NCBI GenBank assembly: GCA_003255065.1
Contig: QAOA01007004.1
Location: 317,343-381,342, forward strand
Direction: 5' to 3'
Length of the DNA stretch: 64,000 nt
DNA from: Cercis canadensis
Lineage: Eukaryota; Streptophyta; Magnoliopsida; Fabales; Fabaceae
This document shows, piece after piece, positions 14,046 through 26,100 of the stretch. The notes below the pieces were generated by a model. That model searched no databases, was not told the DNA's origin, and worked only from the letters and a program-made list of their open reading frames with translations. The translations under genes and the position numbers were made by a program. Position 1 is the first letter of the stretch. Each line of letters opens with the position of its first letter.

Positions 14046-14640
14046 TTCTCAAGCATCACTCACAAACACTCTTACTCTTCTTACTGCCAAATTTTGTAAG
14101 CAAAGCCTGAAACACTCACTCTGTGTTGCTTTCTCGAGGAAATTTGAACAAATTTTCTATCTTTCCAAACAGGAATTTTGAAGCTGAAGAGCAGAATCAA
14201 CCCCAAATTTAGTGAATTTTGTTGGTTCTTTTTAGCTTTCCGAACCCTAACAGGGGGGGTGTGTACGTATAGAGAGTGTATATAGACTTAAAAATTATGA
14301 CGCCAGAAATGGAAAATATTGAAAGCTTGTGTTTTGGGTTTTCCTAGAAGAGTCTCCATTAGGCTACTGAAAGAAACAGAGAAATTCAAAAAGTTGAAAA
14401 AAAAATTAAAATCAAATATCCTAGGAGGAGAAAAAAACTGAATATACACGTGTTGCCCTGCAACCCCCCTTTCTCTTTCCCTGTTGGCTACGGAATATCT
14501 TTTAATAAAGAAAATGATATTTTTATACTGTTTGTATTATAATTTCTTTTACATTACTTAGGCATACAATTAATATTTGATAAGAAAAAAGAGTAAAGAA
14601 TTTTTTTTTTTTGGGGTATAAGAGTTAACCGTTGGTACAT
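14046..14640. other. 5' leader and upstream region of the ZML gene
   Basis: Region directly upstream (minus strand) of the ZML start codon, so it should hold the 5' UTR and promoter. A G-run (GGGGGGG) lies near 14253, and an AT-rich stretch runs from 14500 to the transposon edge. No transcription start could be fixed. The 10 bases at 14631-14640 are the left target duplication of the Mutator-like element. Confidence 0.5.
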
Positions 14641-14842
14641 GGATCAAGTACTTTAATAATGTAATTTTGTATCTTATTTACATAAATGCAATAATTTTGA
14701 AATTATTTCTTTGGTTACAATAGTTTTTATTTTCTTATTATTTCTTTTTCTGAACAAACAAGAGATGGAAAAAATTTGGCATTGTTGAATGTCACAATTG
14801 GGGAGATTGAGACACCCAATACAACCAACCAAATTCATATTG

Positions 14843-15240
14843 CAGCACTCCACATATGATATAAGGCGAAATTGCGGCACTCTACATAGCACTCAAAAGG
14901 CTAATTTGTGGCGTTTCATTATAGACGAAATTGCGACACAAGCTGGTTCTGGAAACTAAATTGCGGCACTCCACATAGGCACTCAAAAGGCCAATTTGCA
15001 GCACTTCGTTATAGACAAAATTGCAACATAAGTTAGTTCTACAAACCAACTTTCAACACATTAAGAGTTTCACAATTTGCACATCCAAAGTGTTGCATAT
15101 TGCCAAATTTTGATACATCAAAGGGTCCAAATTGCCAAGTAGCAACACATAAGGGAGTTTTGCAAAATGCAAGAGAAGTGTTGCATTTTGCCAAATTTTG
15201 ACACATCAAAGTATAATAGCAAATAGCAAAGTGAACCTGA
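14843..15240. repeat. Left subterminal motif array of the Mutator-like element
   Basis: Degenerate copies of TTGC(G/A)GCACT(C/T) recur about every 30 bp next to the left inverted repeat. The clearest are near 14843, 14871, 14961 and 14995; the array decays to TTGCAACAT-type variants further in. The right arm carries the same motif as its reverse complement AGTGCCGCAA (near 15713, 15739, 15768 and 16524). Symmetric subterminal arrays are typical of transposase-binding regions; that role here is inference. Confidence 0.65.
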
Positions 15241-15351
15241 GGAACATTTATGGATTCAAATTCCCGTAAGAATTATCAACACCAACAACCCAATTCTAAG
15301 TTACTTTGATTTTGCTATGCCCCAAGTTCATTTCTCGCAAATTTCACATAA

Positions 15352-15711
15352 GCTCTTAATTCTATTGGCAATAAGGGCAATCCATGGGAGAATGCTGAAT
15401 TTGAGAGATTAATTTCTAGATTCGTAAATTACAGTGGCAACAGTGATACAACATCGTCAAGTTTCCAGCAATTGGAGGATAAACCTTCCAAAGCACGGAA
15501 CGAAGTTTCTCTAAACTTTATGAACTCTCACTCTCATCAAGCCTATTTTGGGTTGCCTCCTCATTATCCAAGGCACAATTTTACTACAAGTTCCCCCATG
15601 GGTAGCTCCTTTGGACTTGGGGTTTCAATGGGAATGGCTCAAGAAACGCAATCCAAAAGCTTTGGTTCTCATCTTCTCATGCAAAGTGGAGTGTCGCAAT
15701 TTGGCCTGTGA
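15352..15711 (+). pseudogene. Gene-like open frame inside the transposon (probable captured host exon)
   Basis: An uninterrupted 119-codon frame begins ALNSIGNKGNPWENAEFERL and ends SGVSQFGL before TGA. No in-frame ATG is near its start, and a stop lies just upstream, beside an AG at about 15350 that could be an old splice acceptor. It is Ser-, His-, Gly- and Met-rich, unlike the AT-rich, motif-filled arms on both sides. Its end runs into the element's own AGTGCCGCAA motif, as a captured exon would. I do not recognise the parent gene. A functional product is possible but not supported. Confidence 0.5.
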
Positions 15712-15785
15712 AGTGCCGCAATACACCCCTTGTGGAGTGCCACAATTTTGCCTTTACCCCTTGTTTAGTGCCGCAATTTTAACAT

Positions 15786-16486
15786 GGACAAAATTTAAGT
15801 AAAGTTCTATAGGTGCTATTCTTTTATTAGAATATTACATGTGTATTTATTTTACAACTCAGCACCACATAATCTTTCTCTTAATGTTTCTCAAAATACC
15901 ATATTGATCCCAGGTGAGTTTTGGGGACCATGAAAAGACTCGTAGAGTGATTCCAAATCCTTTCTTGTATCAAACAATATGCAAATAAAGAAAAATAAAT
16001 GAAAAAGAAAACGATCTATCATTCGTACAAACAGGAGAACTCAAATGAAAAGGGGAAAAAAAATAATCATGAGCTCAATAAAGCAGACTTACCAGTCACA
16101 AGAAAATGATCAATGGCTCTTGAGAAAGACCAGCAAAAGCTCTTAGCAAAACCACAGAAAAAACCCACCAAAAACAAAATAAAATTAAAATAATAATAGA
16201 CTAAAAGCGGAATCATTTGCTTTGGAAAAAGAAAATGTATATCAGCAACAATAAAAGCCTGAAATCTAGAAAATGAATCGACAACAACGAAGAAGGAAGA
16301 GGAAAAGAAACAATCAGATGAGACAACAACAACAACAAAAAAAATCCACCTATGGTTAATGTGGTATTTTGAGAAATATTAAGAGAGAGATGAGGTGGTG
16401 TTGAGTTGTAAAATTAATACACATGTAATGTTTTAATAGAAGAACAACACCACCAGCACCTATGAAACTTTACTTAAGTTTTATCC
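15786..16486. mobile_element. 701-bp MITE-like element nested inside the Mutator-like element
   Basis: The left end starts GGACAAAATTTAAGTAAAGT; the reverse complement of the right end starts GGATAAAACTTAAGTAAAGT. Similarity continues for roughly 120 bp (to about 15910 and back to about 16350), including the shared stretch ACATGTGTATT. Flanks are TTTTAACAT (15777-15785) and TTTCAACAT (16487-16495), an 8/9 match consistent with a 9-bp target duplication. No coding region is visible. It lies within the right arm of the larger element, so it inserted later. Confidence 0.8.
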
Positions 16487-16772
16487 TTTCAACATTTGAT
16501 CTCGCAATTTCACATTTGGTTGAGTGCCGCAATTTGAACGTGGATGGGTGTTAAGTGCCCCAACTTAAATTTGGTTGGCTGTGTTGGGTGTCGCAAACTC
16601 CCCTATTGTGACACTTAACAATGCCAACTTTCTTTTCTCTCTTTGTTGTTTAGAAAAAGAAATGATAAAAAAATCAAAACTATAGTAACTAAGAAAATAG
16701 TTTCAAAATTACTGCATTTGTGTAAATAAGATTCAAAATTACATTATTGAAGTACTTGATCCGTTGGTACAT

Positions 16773-17802
16773 TGTGTTTATTTATTTTTACATAAAAAAG
16801 TTTAGAAACCAATTAGACTATATCAAAACTAAAAGAGTTAAAAGTTAGTACATAAGGTTTATTAGAGAGCTTTGTTAATATACTTTTACTGTCATGAATA
16901 AAAATTCTAAATTTCTTACAGTTGAATTAAGCGTATGTTCACAGTTTCTATTGAATCTTAATCATACAATTTTACAAAAGTTAGAATGGTATACAATAAA
17001 AATAGTGATAATAAAACTAAAAATTTATATTAGTAAAGAAAAGAAACCAAAAAAATGTAACATTAAAATTTTAGTGTTTGAAAATAATTATTTTTCATTT
17101 GATACATAAATGAGAGCTTATGAAAAATAGTTATCATTCAACTTTCTTAAATTAGATAGAAAATTTGTTATCTTCATTTGATACAATAAATTTTTGTTAT
17201 CTTGTTTCTAAATTTTCTCCAACCTTCTTATTTTTTTCTTTGACGTTTTTCATCTAATTATGAATGTTTTTGGAAAAAGTAAAATTGTTAAAAAACTAAT
17301 GGACCAATATCTTGGCGACTCTTAGCCCATAAGGACTGTGTCCAGTCTTAATGATTGATTAGGAAGTCTTAAATTAGATTTAAACACAAATCTATTCAAA
17401 CGGCAGTGATTTAGTAATATTGAAATATTCTTTAAAATTTATAAATTTTATATTCACATAGCATATCTGAAAAAAAAAAAAACTATTGAACCATTAAAAT
17501 GTTACTAGACATTAAGTTTTTGGGCGTGCGCTAAAAGTTTGAGGTTTAATGAGAGTATTATTGAAAAAAAAACACATTAAGTTATTATCATCGACATTAA
17601 TGACAAAACAGCACGATTTAGATGGAAAATTGCTTCGAGGTAAACTTGGTCATTTTTTTTTTTCTCCTAATGCATGATGCCCTTTTCACTCGAAGCAGAA
17701 AACAGCCATTTAATATAAAATGGTGTAGATAATTGAATAAAGATTTCATCCGGTGAGAAGATATTTTCTATTTTGGTGCTCTGCGGAGAAGACATTGAAG
17801 CC
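16773..17802. other. AT-rich intergenic region upstream of the Costars gene
   Basis: Simple AT-rich sequence with no supported gene. The last 150 bases before 17803 should contain the promoter and 5' leader of the Costars gene (for example TTGAATAAAG near 17732), but no single TATA box or start site stands out. Confidence 0.5.
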
Positions 17803-19345
17803 ATGAATGTGGAAGAAGAGGTTGAGCGACTCAGAGAAGAAATCAAGAGGCTTGGTAAAGTCCAAGAAGATGGTTCTTACAAGGTACGCAAAAGGGCTCC
17901 TCTTTCTCTTCGATCTTGATTATCTTCGTTTCAATTTTGTTGAATTTCAAGCTCGCATTTTTCCCCTCTCCATTCCCATATTGCTCTTTTGGCATTCGAC
18001 CCGGATCATGAAATTGGAAAAATATATGCTAAAGTCATGGTTTTTGGTAATATTATCTGCTTTCCTGTGGATCCAGATAATCAGATCATGTATGTGGATT
18101 TTGGGTGATTCATAAGAGGGGATCTTAATATTTTCTCATTGCTCTTTACTAATTTGTTCTAATATTCCTGTATCCAACTCTGGATCTATGGGTACCATAT
18201 GGCCTTTGAAAAGGAAAATAGAGAATGGGACAAAGTGTTTTGATCATGCCAAGTTCATGTATTTGCCTTAAAAATGAAAACACTGAAGAAAGGTTATTCC
18301 TTTCTGACCATCTTATAGCTATGGCTAGATTTGAAATAGGCACTTACAGTTGGTTTGGATGAAATGATAAAAGGAATAAAAACAAAGGAAGGAGCTATCA
18401 AAATTTTTGTTTGGATGCATTATAGCAAAGGAAGAAAAGAATGTCCACCCAAAAAAAAGGGAAGAAAGGAATGCAAAAAGAATTATACATTTCATTTCCT
18501 TGTATGATTTGTCCATTCTTTAGTAGAACACTAATTGACTGAACTGAATATTCAGATAAATCACGTTGCTGATACTTCGTAACACAACTTCGGACACAAT
18601 TGAATTTCCCCTTTAACCGGAGATGGCATAGGCATCAGTCAGTAAAAGCTTGATTTGGTTAGGGAAACTGAATATGGTTCTCCTTTTTTCCATGTGATTA
18701 CTTATTTGAAGAATTTAAATAAAATGTCGACCAATAGTTAAGGGATCAAAGCCAGTTTCCAGAGGCTTATCATCTAACCACACCATAAGAACTGGTTATG
18801 GTGTTTATATATTTCATGAACAATGAGCCAGCGAGGTAAACATGTGACTTTGGATAGTTTGCTGTCTTCATATGCATTAATGTGCTTACATAGTAGGGCA
18901 ATCCATCAATAAAGCAGGGGAGTGTATCTGTGTTTGAGTTGGGTATCCTCCTTCAAAGCCGGGGTGAGTTTTTTTTTCTTTAAATAATAGAAAAATGGCG
19001 AATTTATTTGCCTGTCTTTGTCAACTTTGTGCACTTTGTAATAATTAACCTCTAGTCTTCATATGGAATTTTTTGCTGATAACAACAATCATATCCTAAT
19101 CCTTGACTTATGTCACCCCTTGTGATTATTAACAAAATATGGCTTGTATCGTGAAGGTCACATTTGGCACACTATTTAACGACGACCAATGTGCAAATAT
19201 ATTTGAAGCACTTGTTGGGACGCTAAGGGCAGCAAAAAAACGGAAAATAGTGAAATATGACGGTGAGCTGCTGCTGCAGGGAGTCCATGACAATGTAGAA
19301 ATCACACTTAATCCCACACCTGCTGCAGCGGCTACATCGAGCTAG
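17803..19345 (+). CDS. Costars family protein (ABRACL-like)
   Basis: Two exons, 17803-17883 and 19157-19345, give an 89-aa protein, the usual size for plant Costars proteins. It starts MNVEEEVERLREEIKRLG and continues across the junction SYK-VTFGTLFNDDQCANIFEAL, with LVGTLRAAKKRKIVKYDGE and an Ala-rich end. The fold is a winged helix related to the actin-binding C-terminus of STARS/ABRA. Plant members are small cytosolic proteins of poorly known function; animal and Dictyostelium relatives affect actin dynamics. The 1.27-kb intron separates the N-terminal helix from the rest. From memory, the Arabidopsis orthologue At4g33640 sits next to DRP3A, matching the dynamin gene at the left of this window. 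Confidence 0.95.
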
Positions 19346-20176
19346 AGAGCTTTCTTAGCTGCTTGCAATGTCAACTGGTTTTGGTAATGACTAATGATGC
19401 AATATTGTTTTATATGTTGTGTGTAATATGTGCTTGTGTGGAAGAAGAATTCAGAAGTACATGTACTGAATCATCATTCAGTTTGAGCAAAATAATACCA
19501 GATTTGGCTAGTAGCTATTATGCAGTATTGCAGTGTTACCCTTCTGGTTGTATTCAATATTCTTCTTTTTCTCTAAAGTAAAGAGTATGAAAGTCTTTGT
19601 TGTCACCATCAGACTCAAGCATAGAAGTTTTTTTTTTTTTTTTTTTTGGCCATGAAAAGCATACAAGTTTAAACTTCAAACTTATTACATCTGATCAAGA
19701 TTATGTGCACAATTGAAGAGAATTGGCATTACCAACTGCAAATGATTATCAAACATTATAGGGGCGGGCACTAAAACGCTAACATATTTGGAGCACTGAG
19801 TTGATTTGAATGTTAAGGCCTAAAACTAGATCAATTGTTGAATCAAGAGAATTGGATTGTAGACTACTTTCTTCTTAACCAGATAAGGTACTGAAAAGTA
19901 AAGGGAGAAAAAAGAGAGGCTAGTGTCGGATTTGAAAGTCATTAACGGTGTTTTCTAATGAGTCAAAACTGATTAACGTTAAATTAGTACAATAACATGA
20001 GTGAACAGCTTGTGCTGAACTAATTAACCAAGCTGACTAGTTGAGCATGATACAATAAAGGCCTCAATATTTCCATTTTAATGTACACGATTTGAGGTTG
20101 GCCAAAAAAGAAAAGAAAAACTGAAACAGGAAATGAAGTAACCTATGTCAAAATAATGTGCCATCGTTTACTTTTG
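19346..20176. other. Intergenic region between two convergent genes
   Basis: Holds the 3' UTRs of the Costars gene (plus strand) and the KH gene (minus strand). A poly-T run lies at about 19629-19647. I see no further gene. Confidence 0.5.
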
Positions 20177-23100
20177 TCATGATGATCCAGCGAGAATAAA
20201 TGCTTGGAGAAGGCTCTGCGCAGCTTGGGTTTCATCAGGTGTACCAGATATAACAATAGTCCTGTCACTTATTCCGGGGCGAGGTTCATGCACAATAACC
20301 TTGGCACCTGAAATCTGATAAAGAGAATAAAAGTTAGAAGAGGTAAACTGAGAAGTGAGAACCCTCTGCAAATCTTTGCAGTTAGCAATTAGATTGCTTA
20401 CGAAAACAATACCACAGATTAAAAAAAAAAAAAATCTCATTCAATCTAAATATGAATCTGATACTGAGTATTCATATAATTTAGTAATTATTTTCTTCAG
20501 TGGGGTAGGTAGTTGGAGATGCGAGCTGCTGGACAGTTGCTAAAAGAGGTAAACTGATAAAGAGAATGAAAGGTAGAAGGAACCATTGTTTAGTTTTTAT
20601 ATATCTTGTAACATATTTAAGAAGAAGGAACCAACTAAGAACTCAAATTAGTGACCATAAACCCAAGTGCAGAAGGATTAACATGAAGAGCTAGTGCGCA
20701 ATTAAATAATAGTTTGTTTCTGAAAATTTGTGCACCTGTCTCAGACGAACCAAATTGCTACCACTTTCACCATATACAGATCCAATAACATCATCAGGAA
20801 CAACAATTTCCACAGTGGTGTTAGTCACAATGGCAGTTTTGCTTCCACTGCAGACAACAAAAAAGAAATACTCATAAGAAATTGATAGTTTGTGGCATGT
20901 TGTTTAAGGGATATACTATTTCCACCACTCTATGAGAAACCACATTACAGTAGGTTACAACTTCACTCCAAAGCCGTTTCAATTGAGAGAAATGATACCA
21001 GAAAAGTCAGCATAAAATCATATAGTATATGTGTTAGTAACTTCAAAGTAAGAATTTCAAATGAGAACAATTAAGATCTTGCTTTGAAGTGACATGGCTG
21101 ATAGGCATGTAGAAGCCATTTCATTCAAACGCAGATTTGACATAGTTAAAGGTTATGTATGCTGCAGACATTAAGATCAGTAATTTCAAACCAGAATATC
21201 ATTTGCTATTATGAGTATTATACAAACCTTTGAATTCAAGATTTTAAAAAGGTGCATGCATTTCATATCAAATTATAACTTTACATTTATACCAGTCTAA
21301 TGCATTGTTTTGCATATTACCAACCTGCCTAGTTCTAAGCCACCTTTTAGAGAAGTCAATCCCCTGCCAACATCATTAATGCCTCTTGCCTTTATTCCAG
21401 CAACCGTCTGCAATCAAATCCACTCATATAAATAGAGGAAACTAGTAAAGGCAAAGCAGCCAGAAGAGAGAAAGAGATTATACCTGTGATACCCATAATC
21501 CTGGTGAAGAAGGATGATCTAAATTTCGAGAAAGTCCAAGATGATCCATGCTGTGAGTCAGAGTATGTCTATTTAGACTGTGGGATTTACCGACGACTGG
21601 TTGGGCTCCAGGAGGAACAGGATCCCTCAGTCTCCCATAGGGACTGGTATCAGCTAATACAGAGGAAATGCTTCTTGTTCCAGCACTGTTCTGTGTGCTG
21701 GCAAAAAGGTTGTCTCGCAGTTTACCAGTTGCATTATACAATGCATCTTGCACATTTGAAAACTCTCCTGATATCTGAGGAAAAAAGGATATACATACAG
21801 TAAATGCTTAAACATTCATATCAACAGCTAGCTACTGTACCATAATGAATACCTTGAGTACTTAAGTAAACAAATATACTGAACTTTATATATATAGTTC
21901 ATAGAGACCTCCCTCATCGTCTAAAAGCAACATGCTATCCTGCTTGTTATAGTGGACAGTACAAAATTCTTGCCTGCTGAATTTAGGCATCCAATTCTGA
22001 AATAAACTTTTGTGATAGTAATACTGAAGATAATAGTGTGTGCTACAGCATGGTTCTGGAAGATAACAGTGGCAATTGGTGACCTGAGTTTGATCCTCAA
22101 CAATGGCATCTTTTGCATTTATCAAAAACATATGGTTTACACTTTAAATCATAGATAAAGAGTAAAGAACTTTTTTTTTTTTCCTTTTTTTTTAATAAAA
22201 AGACTGAAGGACTAGTGTGCATCAAGGATCATCCGAAACTTGCTTGGACAAGATAGGTGAGTAGTTGAGCTCTGAGAAATCAGATGGAGTTCTCATCAAC
22301 TCTAAATCAAATCCATAGGGGTAAACAGTAACCTTTTGTTTGGACAGAATATATCTTCAAAGTAACTAACAAGATATTGAGGGGTATTGATTTCAGTAAT
22401 TTCAAATTAACTACTACAAGGAAACAGTGGTTGACAGTCATAGCAGTTTCTACAAGTGATAGATGTATCATCAAGAAGATCATGCGGGTCATCTTTGGCT
22501 AGTCTGACAATAATGCTTTTCTAGAAGATGCTACAAGCCAATGAAGGAGAAGAAACAGCTTATCCTTCAATATCAAACCCTTACTTTTGACATACGTTTC
22601 TCAAGGGACAAATGTAGATTTGAGGGATCAACAAAGGCCACATGTTTAAACACTAAAAATAAGAAAACAGAGAAAAGTGGATGAAAAACCTAACAGTAAT
22701 CATATAGCAGCTTTACACAACAGTAAACCTTGATAGACACTAAATGTTTAGATTTTTTTTTAAAAAAAAAGATGAAACAAGTCATAAAGCTGAAAAATAA
22801 ACAAATGAGATAAAATAAACTAGCCGAGGTCATGTTAACATTCACGAGCAGTTTCTAATACTAGGTCATGCTTGTCCCAACGTTGAGCAATAAACTATAT
22901 AACTATTATTGCCACACCTAAAACCTCACTCTTTATGTAGAGCAAGATTGTAATTGAGTCCATATTTAGCACTTATCCCAGAACCAGTGAACTGGTTCAT
23001 AGTAGATAACAAACAAAGTTACTTTCTCCTCTAAACTATGGCATCTTAAACAGTACAATTACAAAACAACCATATTTCCACTTGAAATAGATAAAATTAA

Positions 23101-26100
23101 AGCTCTTAAAGTAATTAATCCTCCTTCAATAGTTACAATATCTCCTATATTTATCAGTCTACGTAAGAGATGGCTTCAAGCTTGCATGTTGGGCATTGTC
23201 CAAAACTACTCCTAGTCAAGAAAGCAAACTCCAACTCAACATATTTTACTGGATATTTTCCTTTATTTTACAGTCAAACCACAGGGCCCATACAAGAAAG
23301 AAGAGTAGCACCACTCATATAAGTATAGGGATAATAATACTTAACAGTAAACAAGTGGCAAATAGGATGCATAAATTCCGTAATGATATCAAATCTCACA
23401 TGAAAGTAGAACTTTCAATTGTGGAAACGGATATAGATGGAGCTGAGTCAGCTGAAACCAAAAATTAGTAAAATAAATGATGGAAAAAACTAATTTAGTT
23501 CAGTTTAAATGGAACGAAATGTTTAGAAAACAATAGGAGAATTGTGTAAACAAATAAAGAGTCATGTCCGCACCTGTACCACTTGATCATTATCTGCTGC
23601 ACACTTTGGAACCTGGTCAGTCCCAATTATTCTTATGCTAGTACCTGTTGCCTTCCTCATTTCTGAGACTATTGCACCTCCTTTCCCTAACAAACAACCA
23701 ACTTGGTTTGTTGGCACTACAAGCCGTGCAGTAACAGATGACCCCTTATTTGATCCCAAGTCTTGCCCCCTCTCAAGACCTGCCTCAACAGACCTGGAGA
23801 AAACAAGGACAACACCCTTCTGTGCTGGAGAGTATATTGATTCAGAATTCTGTACAATATGAGCCCCCAACCAAAATACAGTCAAGAACAATAATAATAA
23901 CAACCACAGATACAACTATAAGAAGCAGGAATAAAAGTGAAAAGATGATATTTAACAAACCTCTGATGCAGTGACAGTAATTAACCGATCCTCACAATCA
24001 GCTACTGAAGGGCCAACACTTATAGTAGCACCTGTCTCATTCTGAAGGGCTCTAACAATATTGCCACCCTTTCCAATTACACCACCAACCCTATCATTGG
24101 AGCAAAGAATCCTAAAGGTAACTTCCTGCTGAAGTGCTTTTGGATCCAGTGAGACCCTATTAACCTCAGTTGACAATGACCGAGCTCCAGCGGCAAACCT
24201 GTTAGAGCTGCTTGGTATAGTAGATAGCACAGAGCTCCTCTGCAGAAGATGATCTACGCGGAGATCAGGTGAAGTCTCACGCGGAACTGCAGTTAAAGTC
24301 TCATGTGGAACTGCAACTAAAGTTTCATGCTGAACTGCTTCAAAAGACTTGCTTCCCATCATCTTTGTTCTATCAGCTGGAGGACAATCTTGAAGACGGC
24401 GACAGACAGCAACAAGTGCTCTTTTTACAGCTGACACATTACCTTCTATCTGCCACAATGTTCAAACATCTTGTGAAAGTATAAAAAAATCTTTGTGATA
24501 ACATAAATAAATTGAAGTCCAATCTTCATAATCATGTGTCCTCTAAGGGAATGTTACCAATTCTAAGCCATATTTTACATTTCACCTACCACAGACAACA
24601 TACTAACTATTTCATGTGCTATTATTACAGAAAAGAGCAAACCTAACTTTAAGAAATAATGTTTTCTCAACAAGTTCATGATCTCTTCCCAGTTCCAATA
24701 AAGCATAGTGTCAAAACAAGTTCCTTTAACTTAAAGACATTGAACAATTTCATCACACTAAAAGCAAACTAGGAAAACCAAAGATGCTAGGTTCTTCATC
24801 TCACAACTTACTAGATCTTATAAATTTTCCTCAGTCAAAAGAGGTAAATTCAATTGTAAATCCCACAGATGGTAGAAAAGAAGTTTTCACCTTCAAATTC
24901 TAATCAGATAGATAGTATAACTCAGATTCAAAATAATTATGTGCATGTCAATATCAGAAAACAATCCTATATACTGAAACAATATGAAAAGTTCCAAACC
25001 ATCACGTGTCAAGCAAAAACTCCCCAAGAAAAAGAAGGTACTGGGGAAAAAAATTACTCCAAAGAATCTCTCATCCATCTCCAACCCATACAACATACCG
25101 ACTTACAATGTTATACACCATTTGATTGGAGATATTTGGTCAACATGCAGGGAAGGTCAAAAGGAAGCAAGAGTTTCACTCTTCATGAGGGAAAGCATAT
25201 TATCCGAAATTGTGTGGCAAAGTTTGACCAGGATGAATCATTTGCCAATTTACAATTTCCTTAAGTGAATCACTTTGTGGATATCACATAATTCTTGACA
25301 GCAAACCATAATTCAATCGCTATGCATTTTCCCTTATCTGTATTAGTCCTCAGAAGACATGCAAAAGGTACCCCTTCTTAAGGCAAGGTCAGAGATAATG
25401 AGAGAACATATAAAAACTAGTTTGCCAAAGTTGATGGTTTTAGTGTACTTCTATCATTCAAGCAATGTTAAGAGTTCCATTTGCTTCTAAACAAAATTTA
25501 AAATGATACATTTAGATTGTAATTAACATTTTTTCAGGCTCTCTGTACTTATGATTCATCTACAGGTTTTGCACTAAATACTAACAGACACCATTTTTTG
25601 CTCAAATCTCAATTATCTTTACATTTACAATTGCACTTTGAATCTATATAAATCAGGAGGGCTTATGAATTTAAGCTGCAAGATACACTAGTTACAAATA
25701 TGAATGTCCCGGACACAAATAAAGGGGTAAAACTCCATCCTGGCCATTATCAGCTCTTGAATGAGATACAATTATCTAACCTTAGCAATATTCGATTGAA
25801 GCTTAGCAATTGAATGTAGAGCTAATAATTTGAAATTCCTAGTACAGTAATACCTCCTAAACCACTAAAGCAACCCCAATAATAATTATTCACACAAAAC
25901 CCAAACTGAATGTGATCTGTCACCCTGTTCCTCTTGAGGAAATATCCTTTTGCACCTAAGAATTTACTTGGAAGTTCCTCTACATGACATCTTCAATCAT
26001 CAATTTTAGTATTAAATTTCTTGACAAAATAATTAAAAAACCGATTTCTACAGTTTCTTATGCTATGCTCCAAAACCATAAGAACTGAGTCCATCCCAGA

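Larger units (their letters stand above)
14641..16762. mobile_element. Non-autonomous Mutator-like (Pack-MULE-like) DNA transposon
   Basis: The ends are inverted repeats: the element starts GGATCAAGTACTTTAATAAT, and the reverse complement of its right end reads GGATCAAGTACTTCAATAAT. Imperfect similarity continues for roughly 210 bp (14641-about 14855 against 16762-about 16550). It is flanked by a perfect 10-bp direct repeat, GTTGGTACAT, at 14631-14640 and 16763-16772. Long terminal inverted repeats plus a 9-11 bp target duplication are the known signature of Mutator-like elements. No transposase frame is present. Inside lie arrays of a TTGCGGCACT-type motif, a gene-like open frame (15352-15711) and a second nested element (15786-16486). 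Without the nested insert the element is about 1.4 kb. Confidence 0.85.

Noticed and set aside
18340..18540. Possible MITE in the Costars intron (TTGGTTTGGATGAAATG...).
   Set aside because: No matching inverted end or target duplication could be found by eye.
24869..25268. Plus-strand open frame of 131 codons in the first KH intron, overlapped by another.
   Set aside because: No recognisable domain, AT-rich codon use and no splice partners; probably chance.
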